Of a stretch of 64,000 bases of DNA, positions 18,936-27,936 are shown one piece after another. Under the pieces are notes generated by a model. It was not told the origin of the DNA. It saw only the letters and a list, made by a program, of their open reading frames with translations, and made no database searches. The first letter of the stretch is position 1. Every line of letters begins with the position of its first letter. The position numbers and the translations under genes are program-made. Source of the DNA: Aminobacter sp. AP02 (GTDB lineage Bacteria; Pseudomonadota; Alphaproteobacteria; Rhizobiales; Rhizobiaceae); NCBI RefSeq assembly GCF_003148805.1, contig NZ_QGGX01000015.1:1-64000 (forward strand). The letters run 5' to 3'.

Positions 18936-19471
18936 ACGTCTTCGTTGCGCTGTTTTCAGGCATCAATGTTGGCGGCAACCGCATCGTCAAGATGGCCGAA
19001 CTCAGGGCGTTCTTCGAGGAACTCGGTTTTGCCAATGTCGAAAGCTATATCCAGAGCGGCAATGTGGTGTTCAAGGCAGATGCCGCCGATGTCGTGGCGC
19101 TGACCGCAACGATCGAAGCGGCCTTCGAAAAGCGCTGGGGCTTCCATTCGCGCATCGTGGTGCGCGATCTCGGCTGGTACGAGAGGCTGGTGACGGAAAA
19201 TCCCTATCCCGAAGTGGCGGACGACCACAAGAAACTGCACGCCTATGCGCTGGAGCGCGCACCCGCCGTGGCTGAGATCGCGCCGCTGAGCGAGCGCAAC
19301 TCCGGTCCCGAGCGCTTTGAAGTCAAGGGCGACATCCTTTATCTCCACGCGCCGGACGGGCTGGGCAGTTCGAAATTCGCGGAAATTCTGCCGCGCACGC
19401 TCAAGGTGCCGGGCACGGCGCGCAACTGGCGCACCGTGCTGACTTTGCTGGAGATGGCTAGAAAGGCCTGA
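18932..19471 (+). CDS. DUF1697 family protein
   Basis: The 179-residue protein starts MNVFVALFSGINVGGNRIVK and has MAELRAFFEELGFANVESYI then QSGNVVF, the family signature of DUF1697. Its ATG overlaps the ilvA stop (ATGA), so the two are translationally coupled. The family has no established biochemical role. It converges on gloA with only 3 bp between the stop codons. Confidence 0.9.
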   Translation: MNVFVALFSGINVGGNRIVKMAELRAFFEELGFANVESYIQSGNVVFKADAADVVALTATIEAAFEKRWGFHSRIVVRDLGWYERLVTENPYPEVADDHKKLHAYALERAPAVAEIAPLSERNSGPERFEVKGDILYLHAPDGLGSSKFAEILPRTLKVPGTARNWRTVLTLLEMARKA

Positions 19472-19474
19472 GGG

Positions 19475-19915
19475 CTACCAGCTGCCGGTGTTCGGCATCG
19501 ACAGCCATGGTTCTGCCGGTGCCTTGCGCTCACCCTTCTGCAGCAGCTCGATCGAGATGCCGTCGGGGGACTTGATGAAGGCCATGTTGCCGTCGCGCGG
19601 CGGGCGGTTGATGGTGACACCCTTGTTCATCAGGTCCTGGCAGGTGGCGTAGATGTCGTCGACCTCATAGGCGAGGTGGCCGAAATTGCGGCCGCCCTGA
19701 TAGTCTTCCGTGTCCCAGTTGAAGGTCAGTTCGAGCAGCGGCGTCTGTCGCTCGGTGCCCGCGCCCACGTCTTCGGAGGCGGCGAGGAAGATCAGCGTAT
19801 AGCGGCCCTTCTCGTTGGTGGAGCGACGAACCTCCTTCATGCCGAACTTGTTGCAATAGAAGTCCAAAGAGGCGTCGACGTCTTTGACGCGGACCATGGT
19901 GTGGAGATAGCGCAT
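19475..19915 (-). CDS. gloA: Lactoylglutathione lyase (glyoxalase I)
   Basis: The 146-residue protein isomerises the methylglyoxal-glutathione adduct to S-lactoylglutathione. It shows the opening MRYLHTMVRVKDVDASLDFY with metal His, the GRYTLIFLAA and LELTFNWDTEDY strands (metal Glu), FGHLAYEVDDIY (His) and the end SPDGISIELLQKG (Glu). All four metal ligands of the vicinal-oxygen-chelate fold are present. It is monocistronic and divergent from the cold-shock gene. Confidence 0.95.
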   Translation of the reverse strand: MRYLHTMVRVKDVDASLDFYCNKFGMKEVRRSTNEKGRYTLIFLAASEDVGAGTERQTPLLELTFNWDTEDYQGGRNFGHLAYEVDDIYATCQDLMNKGVTINRPPRDGNMAFIKSPDGISIELLQKGERKAPAEPWLSMPNTGSW

Positions 19916-20140
19916 CGCTGTTCCTCTGATGTTTTAGGGATGTCGCGCCGATACATAGGGCGGCCGGCGCGCTCTCGGCAACCGCTGCAACCACTTTTCT
20001 GCGGAACTGGTGTGAAGCTTGTGCCTATCTCGGGGCCAAGTCGAAAAATGACTGGCCGGCCCTTGCGTAAGTCCAAAGTGGAAGTGTTAATCTAATCTCA
20101 AGAATCAGTAATGGCGTTTGCAAGGAAAGGGGGCGTTCTG

Positions 20141-20737
20141 ATGGGGGAAAAGGCCTCTCTCTTGATGCACAACGGCTCTGGCCGTGATGCACTCGAACAT
20201 GGCGACAGCAGTGGCGATGCCGGTTTGGTCGAGATTTCCGGCGCCATTAAATGGTTCGACGTGGCCAAGGGCTACGGCTTCATTCTTCCCGACAGCGGTG
20301 TTGGAAGCGACGTGCTGCTGCATGTTACCTGCCTGCGACGTGACGGTTTCCAGACAGCGCTCGAAGGTGCGCGCGTCGTTTGCCTGGTCAAGCAGGGCGA
20401 CCGCGGCCTGCAGGCTTTTCGTGTGCTCTCCATCGACAATTCGACCGCCGTGCATCCCGCCGAAATGCAGGAACAGCGCACCCATGTCGCGGTGACGGCG
20501 GAGAGTGGTCTCGAGCGCGCGCTGGTCAAGTGGTTCAACCGCACCAAGGGCTTTGGTTTCCTGACGCGCGGCGAAGGCACCGAGGACATTTTTGTCCACA
20601 TGGAAACGCTGCGCCGCTTCGGCGTGACCGAGCTTCGGCCCGGGCAGGTGGTGCTGGTTCGTTTCGGCAAAGGCGACAAAGGCCTTATGGCTGCCGAAAT
20701 TCATCCCGATCTAGGGACCTTGCCGGTCTCGCACTAA
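20141..20737 (+). CDS. Cold-shock protein with two CSD domains
   Basis: The protein carries two cold-shock domains linked by about 45 residues. CSD1 has [18 protein letters not shown] and DVLLHV; CSD2 has [18 protein letters not shown] and DIFVHM, so CSD2 is the more canonical RNA binder. I start at 20141, where AAGGAAAGGGGG lies nine bases upstream; an ATG at 20111 would add ten residues. Two-domain CSD proteins preceding a DUF192 gene are a common rhizobial arrangement. It probably binds single-stranded RNA. Confidence 0.92.
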   Translation: MGEKASLLMHNGSGRDALEHGDSSGDAGLVEISGAIKWFDVAKGYGFILPDSGVGSDVLLHVTCLRRDGFQTALEGARVVCLVKQGDRGLQAFRVLSIDNSTAVHPAEMQEQRTHVAVTAESGLERALVKWFNRTKGFGFLTRGEGTEDIFVHMETLRRFGVTELRPGQVVLVRFGKGDKGLMAAEIHPDLGTLPVSH

Positions 20738-20779
20738 AGGTTTCAGGTGAGGCCGGCCTGCAAATGGCGGCTTCCTGCG

Positions 20780-20835
20780 CTTCCGGTACTCACGTACCCG
20801 AATGTACGCTCCGTTCCGGTTCTCGGAATCCTCCA
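20780..20835. repeat. Intergenic inverted repeat after the cold-shock gene
   Basis: ACGTAC (20791-20796) and GTACG (20803-20807) flank CCGAAT, with the partly mirrored outer arms CTTCCGGTACTC and CTCCGTTCCGG. The sequence does not read as protein. Similar GTACTCACGTAC-type hairpins occur between genes of other proteobacteria as I remember them; here it may help end the csp transcript. Confidence 0.35.
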
Positions 20836-20892
20836 TTTTCGGCTCGGCCTGACCAGAAACCCCAACACGCCCCTGATGTGGCAAGGGATTTT

Positions 20893-21408
20893 ATGACCTT
20901 ACGCAGAGTTTTGATCGCCGGAGCGCTCGGTGCTGCATTGCTTGCGGGGCCGGCTTTTGTCGTTTCGTTGGCCGTATCTTCCGCGAGCGTCGCGCAAGAA
21001 GCGATGGCCTTGCCCGTCGATGCCGAGCCGTTGATCGCGGTGACGGCCAAGAGGGATGTGCCGTTCCGCATCGAGATTGCCGACGAGCCGGGCGAGCGCG
21101 CCATGGGACTGATGTTCCGCAAGGACCTTGCCGACGATCAGGGCATGCTTTTCGTGTTCGAACAGACCCAGCCGGTCGGTTTCTGGATGAAGAACACGCC
21201 GCTGCCGCTCGACCTGGTTTTTGCCGGGCCTGACGGCAAGGTGCTGGACGTGCTGCCGGGCACGCCATTTTCCGAAGCGGTCATAGCACCCGAAGAGCCG
21301 GCGCGTTTCGTGCTTGAACTCAAGGCGGGAACCGCGGCCAAGACGGGAATCGCCAGGGGCGTCATGCTCAAGCACAGGGCGATCGCAGCGGTAGCCGGCA
21401 ACCCCTGA
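20893..21408 (+). CDS. DUF192 family exported protein
   Basis: The 171-residue protein begins with a signal peptide or membrane anchor (MTLRRVLIAGALGAALLAGP). The DUF192 domain follows: IEIADEPGERAMGLMFRKDL, DQGMLFVFEQTQPVGFWMKN and TPLPLDLVFAGPDGKV. The domain is a small beta barrel of unknown function in the cell envelope. ATG at 20893 has AAGGGA upstream. A long open frame from 20380 is antisense or out of frame with the csp gene. Confidence 0.92.
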   Translation: MTLRRVLIAGALGAALLAGPAFVVSLAVSSASVAQEAMALPVDAEPLIAVTAKRDVPFRIEIADEPGERAMGLMFRKDLADDQGMLFVFEQTQPVGFWMKNTPLPLDLVFAGPDGKVLDVLPGTPFSEAVIAPEEPARFVLELKAGTAAKTGIARGVMLKHRAIAAVAGNP

Positions 21409-21444
21409 GACGCGGCCTCGGGCCAAAGACCATTCGGAGCGACG

Positions 21445-22221
21445 ATGGCTATCGATCACTTTTCCCATGAAGGTTTCGACCTGGCGTTCCTCGACCTGCC
21501 GCCGACAGGTGCGGGAAGCGGCGAGCCGGTCTTGATGATCCATGGCTTTGCATCCAGCCACTTCGTCAACTGGGTGTCGCCGGGCTGGTTCAAGACGCTG
21601 ACCGAGGCGGGCTATCGCGCCATCGCCTTTGACCACCGTGGCCATGGCGGCTCGACCAAGAGTTATGACGAGGCCGACTATACGCCGAGCAAGATGGCAA
21701 GCGATGCACTTGCGCTGCTCGACCATCTGGGCATCGAGCGCGCCCACGTCATGGGCTATTCGATGGGCGCTCGCGTCTCAGCATTTTTGGCGCTGGAAGC
21801 GCCCGACCGCGTGGCGACCTTGGTGTTTGGCGGGCTCGGCATCGGCATGGTCGACGGCGTAGGCGACTGGGATCCGATCGCCTCGGCCCTCCTGGCTGAA
21901 GACCCCGAGACGATCACGCAGCCGCGTGCGCGGATGTTCCGCGCATTCGCCGACCAGACGCGCAGCGACAGGCGGGCGCTTGCGGCCTGCATTTCCACTT
22001 CTCGCGAACTGGTGACGGACAACGACATCCGCCGGATCACGCAGCCGACCTTGGTGGCCGTCGGCACCAAGGACGATATAGCCGGCTCGCCGAGCGAACT
22101 CGCCCGGCTGATGCCGCATGGCGAAAGCTTCGACATCGAAGGCCGCGACCACATGCTGGCCGTTGGTGACAAGGCCTTCAAGAAGCGCGTGCTCGAGTTT
22201 CTGGCCGAACATCCGATCTGA
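21445..22221 (+). CDS. Alpha/beta hydrolase
   Basis: The 258-residue cytoplasmic protein has a full catalytic set: VLMIHGFASSHFVNW (oxyanion), FDHRGHGGST, the nucleophile elbow VMGYSMGARVSAF, VGTKDDIAG (acid) and EGRDHMLAVG (His). The best general match is the carboxylesterase / 3-oxoadipate enol-lactonase-like branch; the substrate is not evident. GGAGCGACG precedes the ATG. It is 36 bp downstream of the DUF192 gene and may share its transcript. Confidence 0.88.
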   Translation: MAIDHFSHEGFDLAFLDLPPTGAGSGEPVLMIHGFASSHFVNWVSPGWFKTLTEAGYRAIAFDHRGHGGSTKSYDEADYTPSKMASDALALLDHLGIERAHVMGYSMGARVSAFLALEAPDRVATLVFGGLGIGMVDGVGDWDPIASALLAEDPETITQPRARMFRAFADQTRSDRRALAACISTSRELVTDNDIRRITQPTLVAVGTKDDIAGSPSELARLMPHGESFDIEGRDHMLAVGDKAFKKRVLEFLAEHPI

Positions 22222-22243
22222 GCGTGGTCGATCTTCTCGTCAC

Positions 22244-22834
22244 CTATTCGGAAATGACGGCGAGCGAGCGTTCCATGTTGGCCCGGGCCTGGGTTTCGAA
22301 GCGCTTGGCAAAAATGGCGGTGTGAAAGATTCGCGGCCGCGAGAGGAAATTACGCAGCACTGCACCGCGTCCGGCGCGCCAGTCGGGGTCGCTCACCCAG
22401 CTATATTCGCGCCTGACGGCGTCCTCGTAGGCGTCGAAGGTTTTTGCAGGCGCGCCGAGGATCGAAAGATCCATGTCGAGCAGCAAGGCAGCGTCATTCC
22501 TCGCGGCCGCATCGTCGAAGGCGGGGACCTCATGCATGGCCGTCGCCTCGATCATTTTTACGATGCGGGCAAGGCGAGGGGCGTCGACCAGAGCTTGGAG
22601 CCTTTCGGCGGCGAGGGCGGCACTTAGTGCTTCGTTGTCCTTGCGGCGGCTGTCGTAGACCGCATCATGGAACCAGATGGCAGCCTCGACAGCCTCGGGG
22701 TCGCTCAACTGGGCGTGGTATTCTTGTGCGAGCGCCAACAGCGCCTCGATGTGGCGTATGCCGTGATAATGGCGGTCTTGAGCCTGATAAAGCTTGGTCA
22801 GTTCAGCCTTTGTGCCTTCGTCGATCAAGGACAT
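22244..22834 (-). CDS. HD-domain predicted phosphohydrolase (COG4339 type)
   Basis: The 196-residue protein shows the metal His/Asp pattern of HD hydrolases: HYHGIRHIEALL, AAIWFHDAVYDSRRKDNEAL (His-Asp pair) and MIEATAMHEV. The N-terminal form resembles the family of predicted metal-dependent phosphohydrolases similar to yeast YGL101W-type HD proteins. The start at 22834 has AAAGGACG upstream and lies one base past the stop codon of the enoyl-CoA hydratase gene, so the two form an operon. Confidence 0.88.
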   Translation of the reverse strand: MSLIDEGTKAELTKLYQAQDRHYHGIRHIEALLALAQEYHAQLSDPEAVEAAIWFHDAVYDSRRKDNEALSAALAAERLQALVDAPRLARIVKMIEATAMHEVPAFDDAAARNDAALLLDMDLSILGAPAKTFDAYEDAVRREYSWVSDPDWRAGRGAVLRNFLSRPRIFHTAIFAKRFETQARANMERSLAVISE

Positions 22835-22835
22835 C

Positions 22836-23618
22836 TTAGCGTCCTTTGAATGCCGGTTCGCGCCGATCGGCAAATGCGGCGCGGCCCTCGGCATAGTCGT
22901 CGCTGAGGAAGGTGGCATCACCGGCCGCCTGGGCAAGAGCGGCCTCGGCCGGATCGTGGCTCAGCGCGGAACGAATGGCGGCCTTGGAGGCGCGCACCGA
23001 CAATGGCGCATTCCCGGCGATTGTCCTGGCGATCTCGTCGATGCGGGCGTCGAGGCGTTCGGTTTCCACGATTTCGAGCAGGAAACCGGCTGAAAGAGCG
23101 GCCTTGGCGTCGATGCGGCCGGCTGTGTAGGTGAGATAACGCGCCATCTGCTCACCGGCTGCCCAGACGATGTCGCCCATCGCATCTTGCGGATAGGCAA
23201 GGCCGAGACGCGCCGCTGGCACGGCGAATTGGGCGTCCGGCGTCGCGATGCGCAGATCACAGGCAGCAGCGAGCCCAAATCCACCGCCGAAACAGATGCC
23301 CCTGATCGCGGCTATGACAGGAACTGTCGCGTTGCGCAGTGCTGCGAACGCAGCCGAATTGGTTGCTTCGTAGGTGCGTGCGCTCTCGGCGTCGCCGCGC
23401 AAGGTGTCGAACTCGCCAATGTCGGCGCCGGCGGAGAAATCCTGGCCCGCGCCGCGCAGGACGATGACCCTGGTGTCGAGACCTGCCGCCAGACGGCTGA
23501 CATGACCGGCAAGATCGACCCACATTGCCTGGGTGACCGCGTTCTTGCGCGCCGGACGGTTGATGACGATGGTCGCCACGCCATCTGCCACGGTGACCAG
23601 CAAGGGTTCAGTTTCCAT
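22836..23618 (-). CDS. Enoyl-CoA hydratase/isomerase family protein
   Basis: The 260-residue crotonase-fold protein has the first oxyanion loop QDFSAGADIGEFD and the second GICFGGGFGLAAACDLRIA. The family hydrates, isomerises or otherwise acts on acyl-CoA thioesters. The final helix EGRAAFADRREPAFKGR is typical. The exact acyl substrate is unclear. It is the first gene of a two-gene operon with the HD protein. Confidence 0.9.
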   Translation of the reverse strand: METEPLLVTVADGVATIVINRPARKNAVTQAMWVDLAGHVSRLAAGLDTRVIVLRGAGQDFSAGADIGEFDTLRGDAESARTYEATNSAAFAALRNATVPVIAAIRGICFGGGFGLAAACDLRIATPDAQFAVPAARLGLAYPQDAMGDIVWAAGEQMARYLTYTAGRIDAKAALSAGFLLEIVETERLDARIDEIARTIAGNAPLSVRASKAAIRSALSHDPAEAALAQAAGDATFLSDDYAEGRAAFADRREPAFKGR

Positions 23619-23748
23619 GACGCCTTGAATATCCGCGAACCAAATCCACTTGAACGAGCACTAAGGAAAATTGAGTTCAATCGTGCTAGCATGTGGCTTA
23701 TATGTGCCGCGCGGGATTGTACAAGCCGGCACTGAACGGAGACCGTCG

Positions 23749-24597
23749 ATGAACACCATATCCGCTGCGCGCCACGGCTCGCTGAAGCCGGTCGATCCGA
23801 TCTGGCAGTCGGTGCGCGACGAAGCGGCAGACGCTGTGGCAGGTGACCCGCTGCTGGCGGCTTTCCTTTATGCCACGATCCTCAATCAGGACACGCTGGA
23901 AGAAGCCGTGATCCACCGCCTGGCCGAGAGGCTGGCGCATCAGGATCTTGGTGCCGATCTCATCCGCCAGACATTCTACGCCATGCTTGAAGATCGTCCG
24001 GATTGGAGCGACACCGTTCGAACGGACATCCAGGCCTATTACGACCGGGACCCGGCCTGCGACCGCTATCTGATGCCGGTGCTCTATTTCAAGGGCTTCC
24101 ACGCCATCCAGACACACCGTCTGGCGCATTGGCTGTTGAACCGTGGTCGCAAGGATTTCGCGCTCTATTTGCAGAGCCGGTCGTCGTCGGTCTTCCAGAC
24201 CGACATCAACCCGGCCGCGCGCATGGGCAAGGGCATTTTTATCGACCATGCCACCGGGCTGGTGGTTGGCGAAACCGCCGTCATCGAAGACGATGTCTCG
24301 ATCCTGCACAATGTGACGCTGGGAGGCACGGGCAAAGCTGGCGGCGACCGTCATCCGAAGATCCGTTACGGCGTGCTGATCGGCGCCGGCGCCAAGATCC
24401 TCGGCAACATCGAGGTCGGCCATTGCTCCAAGATCGCCGCCGGTTCTGTGGTGCTGTCGCCTGTGCCGCACAACAAGACGGTGGCCGGGGTTCCGGCGCG
24501 CGTCGTTGGCGAAACCGGCTGCGACCGTCCGTCGAGCCAGATGGACCAGTTGCTGCCGTCGCAGACCATGGATCACGTCGTCAGCTTCGATATTTGA
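23749..24597 (+). CDS. cysE: Serine O-acetyltransferase
   Basis: The 282-residue enzyme acetylates serine to O-acetylserine, the precursor of cysteine. The N-terminal helical domain (DPIWQSVRDEAADAVAGDPL) is followed by a left-handed hexapeptide-repeat beta helix (PAARMGKGIFIDHATGLVVG, then KIRYGVLIGAGAKILGN) and GVPARVVGE. I start at 23749, where ACGGAGACCG precedes the ATG; the open frame from 23671 lacks a site. Its C-terminal end (DHVVSFDI) resembles the inhibitory tail of CysE that binds cysteine. Confidence 0.95.
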   Translation: MNTISAARHGSLKPVDPIWQSVRDEAADAVAGDPLLAAFLYATILNQDTLEEAVIHRLAERLAHQDLGADLIRQTFYAMLEDRPDWSDTVRTDIQAYYDRDPACDRYLMPVLYFKGFHAIQTHRLAHWLLNRGRKDFALYLQSRSSSVFQTDINPAARMGKGIFIDHATGLVVGETAVIEDDVSILHNVTLGGTGKAGGDRHPKIRYGVLIGAGAKILGNIEVGHCSKIAAGSVVLSPVPHNKTVAGVPARVVGETGCDRPSSQMDQLLPSQTMDHVVSFDI

Positions 24598-24696
24598 AGT
24601 CGACAAGTGCCGGTATCCACGTGATCGGGGGGCGGCGCGAATTGCACGGGGTAAGCCGAGCCTTGCCTTTACATGGCCATGCTTGGCATGTCAGAA

Positions 24697-24764
24697 GCGC
24701 GTCTCTAAGCGCATCGGGCCGAAAAATCGGGTCTGATTTTCGGACAAGTACGATGCGCAGTCAT
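24697..24764. repeat. Rhizobial intergenic palindromic repeat
   Basis: The segment has CCGAAAAATCGG (24719-24730) facing a CTGATTTTCGG arm (24733-24743), flanked by GCGCATCGGG and CGATGCGC. It matches in style a palindrome at 30986-31007 in this window and a repeat family I associate with Mesorhizobium intergenic DNA. It may act as a transcript end or an IHF-type site. Confidence 0.5.
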
Positions 24765-24835
24765 TGCAATGTGGAGCGTTCCGAGCGCGTCGGAATGGAC
24801 GAACGGCGCTCCTAGCCACAAGCCGGAGAAAACAG

Positions 24836-25039
24836 TTGAAGCCGGAAGAAATCAGAAAACTCGACGCCTATTTCAAGCGCCAGTTCCAGAACCCCAACCT
24901 TCAGGTCAAGGCGCGTCCGCGCAAGAACGACTCGGCCGAAGTCTATATCGGCGACGAGTTCCTCGGCATCGTTTTCAAGGACGAGGACGACGGCGACTAC
25001 AATTTCTCGATGGCGATTCTCGACGTCGATCTGGCCTGA
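24836..25039 (+). CDS. DUF3126 family protein
   Basis: The protein of 67 residues has EEIRKLDAYFKRQFQNPNLQ and AEVYIGDEFLGIVFKDEDDG, the DUF3126 signature. No ATG is available at the right place. A TTG at 24836, with GGAG seven bases upstream, gives the family's normal start (MKPEEIRKL). The longer frame from 24764 is unlikely. Function unknown. Confidence 0.88.
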   Translation: MKPEEIRKLDAYFKRQFQNPNLQVKARPRKNDSAEVYIGDEFLGIVFKDEDDGDYNFSMAILDVDLA

Positions 25040-25053
25040 TCTCGATCGGTCCT

Positions 25054-25080
25054 GACGCCGCGCGCTAGGCGCGTGGCGTC
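25054..25080. terminator. Hairpin between convergent genes
   Basis: GACGCCGCGCGC (25054-25065) pairs with GCGCGTGGCGTC (25069-25080) with one G-T wobble. It overlaps the last codon of the minus-strand gene and lies 15 bp after the DUF3126 stop. No long T-run is present. Confidence 0.5.
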
Positions 25081-25804
25081 ACTTGACGTGCAGCATGGCA
25101 TTCGTCTTGGCGACAACCGCCCGATCCAGTTCACGCCACTCTCCCAAAAGCTCTCTAGGAAATCTGTAGGTCAGGCTCAGATCCTTGCCGACAAAGACGT
25201 CGCGCTCGCAAGGTGCAAGCGATTCCTCGGCCTCGATGCCACTGAGGCAGCGGGCGACAAAAGTCGGCTCCCCGGCACGCGCGGCAACCGCGAGCACCTC
25301 GTTGAGGTATCCCGAATTTTCCCTGAAACCGAACAGGGTCATCCCCTCGGGCCCCGGAATCCCCGGCTTGACCGTCAACGCATTGTAGATCGGCGCCAGG
25401 CGCCCGCTCATGTCGCGCGTCATCATGCGTGGCTCAAGGCCCAGGAAAATGATGCGCTTGCTGCCTTCGGTGTTGTTGAAGGCTGAACGGGCGGCCTCGC
25501 TGTAGCCGTCCAACTCTGGCCAGCGCAGATAGAGGTCGAGCCGGTTGGCGACGCCGTCGCGGCGGGCCTTTTCGAAGCGGATCATGTTGGAAGGTGCTGC
25601 AATGACGTCGTTGCCGATGACGACTTCATGCGGTTTGACGTCGTCGGTATAGCCGGCAAGTGCAATATTGTGCCCAAACCAGCGGCCGCCGACGCTGATT
25701 GCCACCGAAAGCACCGCAAGTACGGCGACGCCGTAGAAGGCCTTCTTCAGCATGGAAGAATCGACAACGTCAAAGCCGGAGCTGTCAGTCGCCTCTTGCT
25801 TCAT
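25079..25804 (-). CDS. Inner-membrane-anchored protein of unknown function
   Basis: The 241-residue protein has one N-terminal transmembrane segment (FYGVAVLAVLSVAISVGG) after a short cytoplasmic stretch, then a periplasmic domain containing FLGLEPRMMTRDMSGRLAPI and CLSGIEAEESLAPCERD with two cysteines that could form a disulfide. I recall similar conserved proteins in rhizobia but no named family. The start at 25804 (MKQEATDSSG) has GGAG seven bases ahead; the open frame extends to 25861. Confidence 0.75.
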   Translation of the reverse strand: MKQEATDSSGFDVVDSSMLKKAFYGVAVLAVLSVAISVGGRWFGHNIALAGYTDDVKPHEVVIGNDVIAAPSNMIRFEKARRDGVANRLDLYLRWPELDGYSEAARSAFNNTEGSKRIIFLGLEPRMMTRDMSGRLAPIYNALTVKPGIPGPEGMTLFGFRENSGYLNEVLAVAARAGEPTFVARCLSGIEAEESLAPCERDVFVGKDLSLTYRFPRELLGEWRELDRAVVAKTNAMLHVK

Positions 25805-26011
25805 CTGTTGTCTCCAGGGTCGCCGGCCGCTCGAAACTTTGTCGAGCCTTGGGGTTTCCACGATCGCCGTGCGCTGCGTAGAGACCCACCTGCGGGCCGT
25901 TATCTGGTCGACATTGCTCCTGCATGGTTAATGGCGAGTTAAAGATGCGCCGTACTTGCCTAGAGGGCAGTTGCTTCATAGTTTGCGCGCGACTTGCACA
26001 GGGAGGAAACA

Positions 26012-26545
26012 ATGCCGCTTTACGCCCTCGACGGAGTTGAGCCACAGTTTGAGGATCGCGACAGCGCATGGATTGCACCAGACGCCGCCGTGATTGGCGA
26101 CGTCAGGATCGGACGCGATGTCGGCGTCTGGTTTGGGGCAGCGATTCGTGGCGACCGCGAGCCGATCACCATAGGCGCGCGCTCCAATGTCCAGGAGCAC
26201 ACGGTCATGCACACGGATCCCGGTTTTCCTCTGACCATCGGCGAGGGCTGCACCATCGGCCACCGGGCGATCCTGCATGGCTGCACGGTTGGCGACAATT
26301 CGCTGATCGGCATGGGAGCGATCGTGCTCAACGGCGCCAGGATCGGCAAGAACTGCCTTGTCGGTGCCGGCGCGCTGGTGACCGAAGGCAAGGAGTTTCC
26401 CGACAATTCGCTGATCGTCGGCTCACCCGCCAAGGTGGTTCGAACCCTTGATGAGGCAGCTTCCGAACGGCTGCGCAAATCGGCGGCGGATTATGTCGCC
26501 AACCAGCGGCGCTTCGGCGCGGGGCTCAAGAAGATCGCGGACTAG
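26012..26545 (+). CDS. Gamma-class carbonic anhydrase-like protein
   Basis: The 177-residue protein is a left-handed beta helix of hexapeptide repeats with the zinc ligands of gamma carbonic anhydrases: NVQEHTVMHTD (His), then CTIGHRAILHGC (two His). The family hydrates CO2, though many relatives have other or no proven activity. GGGAGGAAACA precedes the ATG at 26012, giving a strong start. Confidence 0.93.
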   Translation: MPLYALDGVEPQFEDRDSAWIAPDAAVIGDVRIGRDVGVWFGAAIRGDREPITIGARSNVQEHTVMHTDPGFPLTIGEGCTIGHRAILHGCTVGDNSLIGMGAIVLNGARIGKNCLVGAGALVTEGKEFPDNSLIVGSPAKVVRTLDEAASERLRKSAADYVANQRRFGAGLKKIAD

Positions 26546-26908
26546 GCGAAATAGCCCGCCGCAAAAGGCTGCCGCGATCAAGAGCGCGAAGCCAAGTTTT
26601 TGAAGCGTCTTTGTGCCTCGGCCTGCCACGTCGAGCGCGCTTGCGCCGGACGGAAATTCATCCAGCGACCTCAGGCGTTTCTTGAACTTGACCACGAGCC
26701 GCCGGACATCGCAAGTCACCATGGATTTTCCTGGAAAGGCGGAGCCGGCCCGGGACTTGGGCCGGCTCCTAGAACCCGGTCGTTGGGGACGGGGAGGGTG
26801 GGGACGCGACCGGGCTTTCTCGGTGATGCATGGCCTGCGAAAGGTCATGCATCGTTTCAAAGTGTTTCTGCATCCTGTGCGCCCAGGGAGAGCGCGGCGC
26901 TGCCAAGG
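26546..26908. other. Intergenic stretch with a perfect 10-bp hairpin
   Basis: GAGCCGGCCC (26741-26750) pairs with GGGCCGGCTC (26758-26767). A minus-strand frame from 26722 reads VVKFKKRLRSLDEFPSGAS and then a hydrophobic patch (FALLIAAAFCGGLF). Its second half is antisense to the carbonic anhydrase gene, so I do not call it, but a small membrane protein here is possible. Confidence 0.4.
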
Positions 26909-27514
26909 TTAGCGAACGGACGCGACTGCGTCGGCGCGACCGTCGTTGATGCCGATCCAGACGCCCGAATTCTGCTCCGACTGGCGCTTGAGGTAGGTGT
27001 ATTCGGTCTCGTTCCAGGCCAGAACCCGCGTGTCGAGATTGTCGAGAATGTACTCGCCGAGGGTGGTGCGCACGGTCAGAACGGCGTGGCCTTCACCATT
27101 GGTCTGGCGCACGACGGTGATCAGCAGGCTGCCCGCAGGCACGCCGAGCTGCATCAACTGGCGCCGCTTTTCCATGGCATAGTCTTCGCAGTCGCCAACA
27201 CCGTTGTCGGGATAGGACCAGTATTCTTCCTGGCCCCACGCTTCCATGTCGGTGCGCGGTGCCACGGCGGTGTTGACCTCGTCGTTGATGGCGATCATCG
27301 CCTTCCACAGCGTGCGGGTCAGTTCGACCGGAGCCCTGCTGGCGGTCTTTTCGTTGCATTCGATCGGCGAGCGCTTGCACAGCTCATAGTGGCCGATGGG
27401 CTGCGTGGTGCGGCCGTTGGTCTTCATGACGGCAGGAGCGGCAAGGGCGCTGCCCAAGGTGCCAGCCTGAAGTGCCGCAGCCAGAACCAACAGCCATCCC
27501 CGACGCTTGATCAT
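26909..27514 (-). CDS. Bacterial transglutaminase-like cysteine proteinase (BTLCP)
   Basis: The 201-residue protein has a signal peptide (WLLVLAAALQAGTLGSALA) and the BTLCP catalytic triad: Cys in GVGDCEDYAMEKRRQL, His in GEGHAVLTVRT and Asp in LDNLDTRVLAW. Members act in the periplasm, in some species by cleaving adhesins, in others without known substrate. It is monocistronic; the 422 bp upstream are AT-rich near its start. Confidence 0.92.
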   Translation of the reverse strand: MIKRRGWLLVLAAALQAGTLGSALAAPAVMKTNGRTTQPIGHYELCKRSPIECNEKTASRAPVELTRTLWKAMIAINDEVNTAVAPRTDMEAWGQEEYWSYPDNGVGDCEDYAMEKRRQLMQLGVPAGSLLITVVRQTNGEGHAVLTVRTTLGEYILDNLDTRVLAWNETEYTYLKRQSEQNSGVWIGINDGRADAVASVR

Positions 27515-27936
27515 TTTGTAGTCTCCTTGTTGAGGGAGACAATGACAGGCGCGGATTTATTTCACGCAAAGTAGCGAAGTAGATGTTGAGTAAAAACAAG
27601 AGAGAACTCTCGTAAACAAAGAATAGAATAATAATAAAACTTGCAGAAGATTTGATTACAATTTTACCGATGTGGGGCTGTTCCGGATGGGTTGGCGTGT
27701 CGCAGCCGAGGGGGGCAAGCTGCCGGGGCGTGTCAGAAACAGCCCTACGGATGGCAGCTGTACTGCATTGCTCCGCCGCTTGCCGCTGCGGTTCATTGCA
27801 AGGTGTGCTGGTTTGGGGCGGTGCTGGCCCTTGCCCGCGCCCTCCGCTCCTTGTGGCCAGCCGCAGCGCTGAAAGCCCGGTCTTCCAGGGGAAGCCGGGC
27901 CTGACGGGCAGCGTCGGAGGATATGCGGCCGCCTGG
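27515..27936. other. Intergenic stretch upstream of the BTLCP gene
   Basis: The part next to the BTLCP start (27540-27665) is AT-rich and probably contains its promoter; I could not fix -35 and -10 elements. No supported coding frame lies in the remaining G+C-rich part apart from the PilZ terminator described separately. Confidence 0.4.
27871..27901 (-). terminator. Probable terminator of the PilZ gene
   Basis: GCCCGG and CCGGGC arms (27875-27880 and 27895-27900) enclose TCTTCCAGGGGAAG, which itself pairs further; the minus strand continues into TTTC. Confidence 0.55.

Noticed and set aside
26423-26722. Minus-strand small membrane protein (KFKKRLRSLDEF...)
   Set aside because: Half of it is antisense to the carbonic anhydrase gene and no ribosome site supports it; kept only as a note in the intergenic entry.
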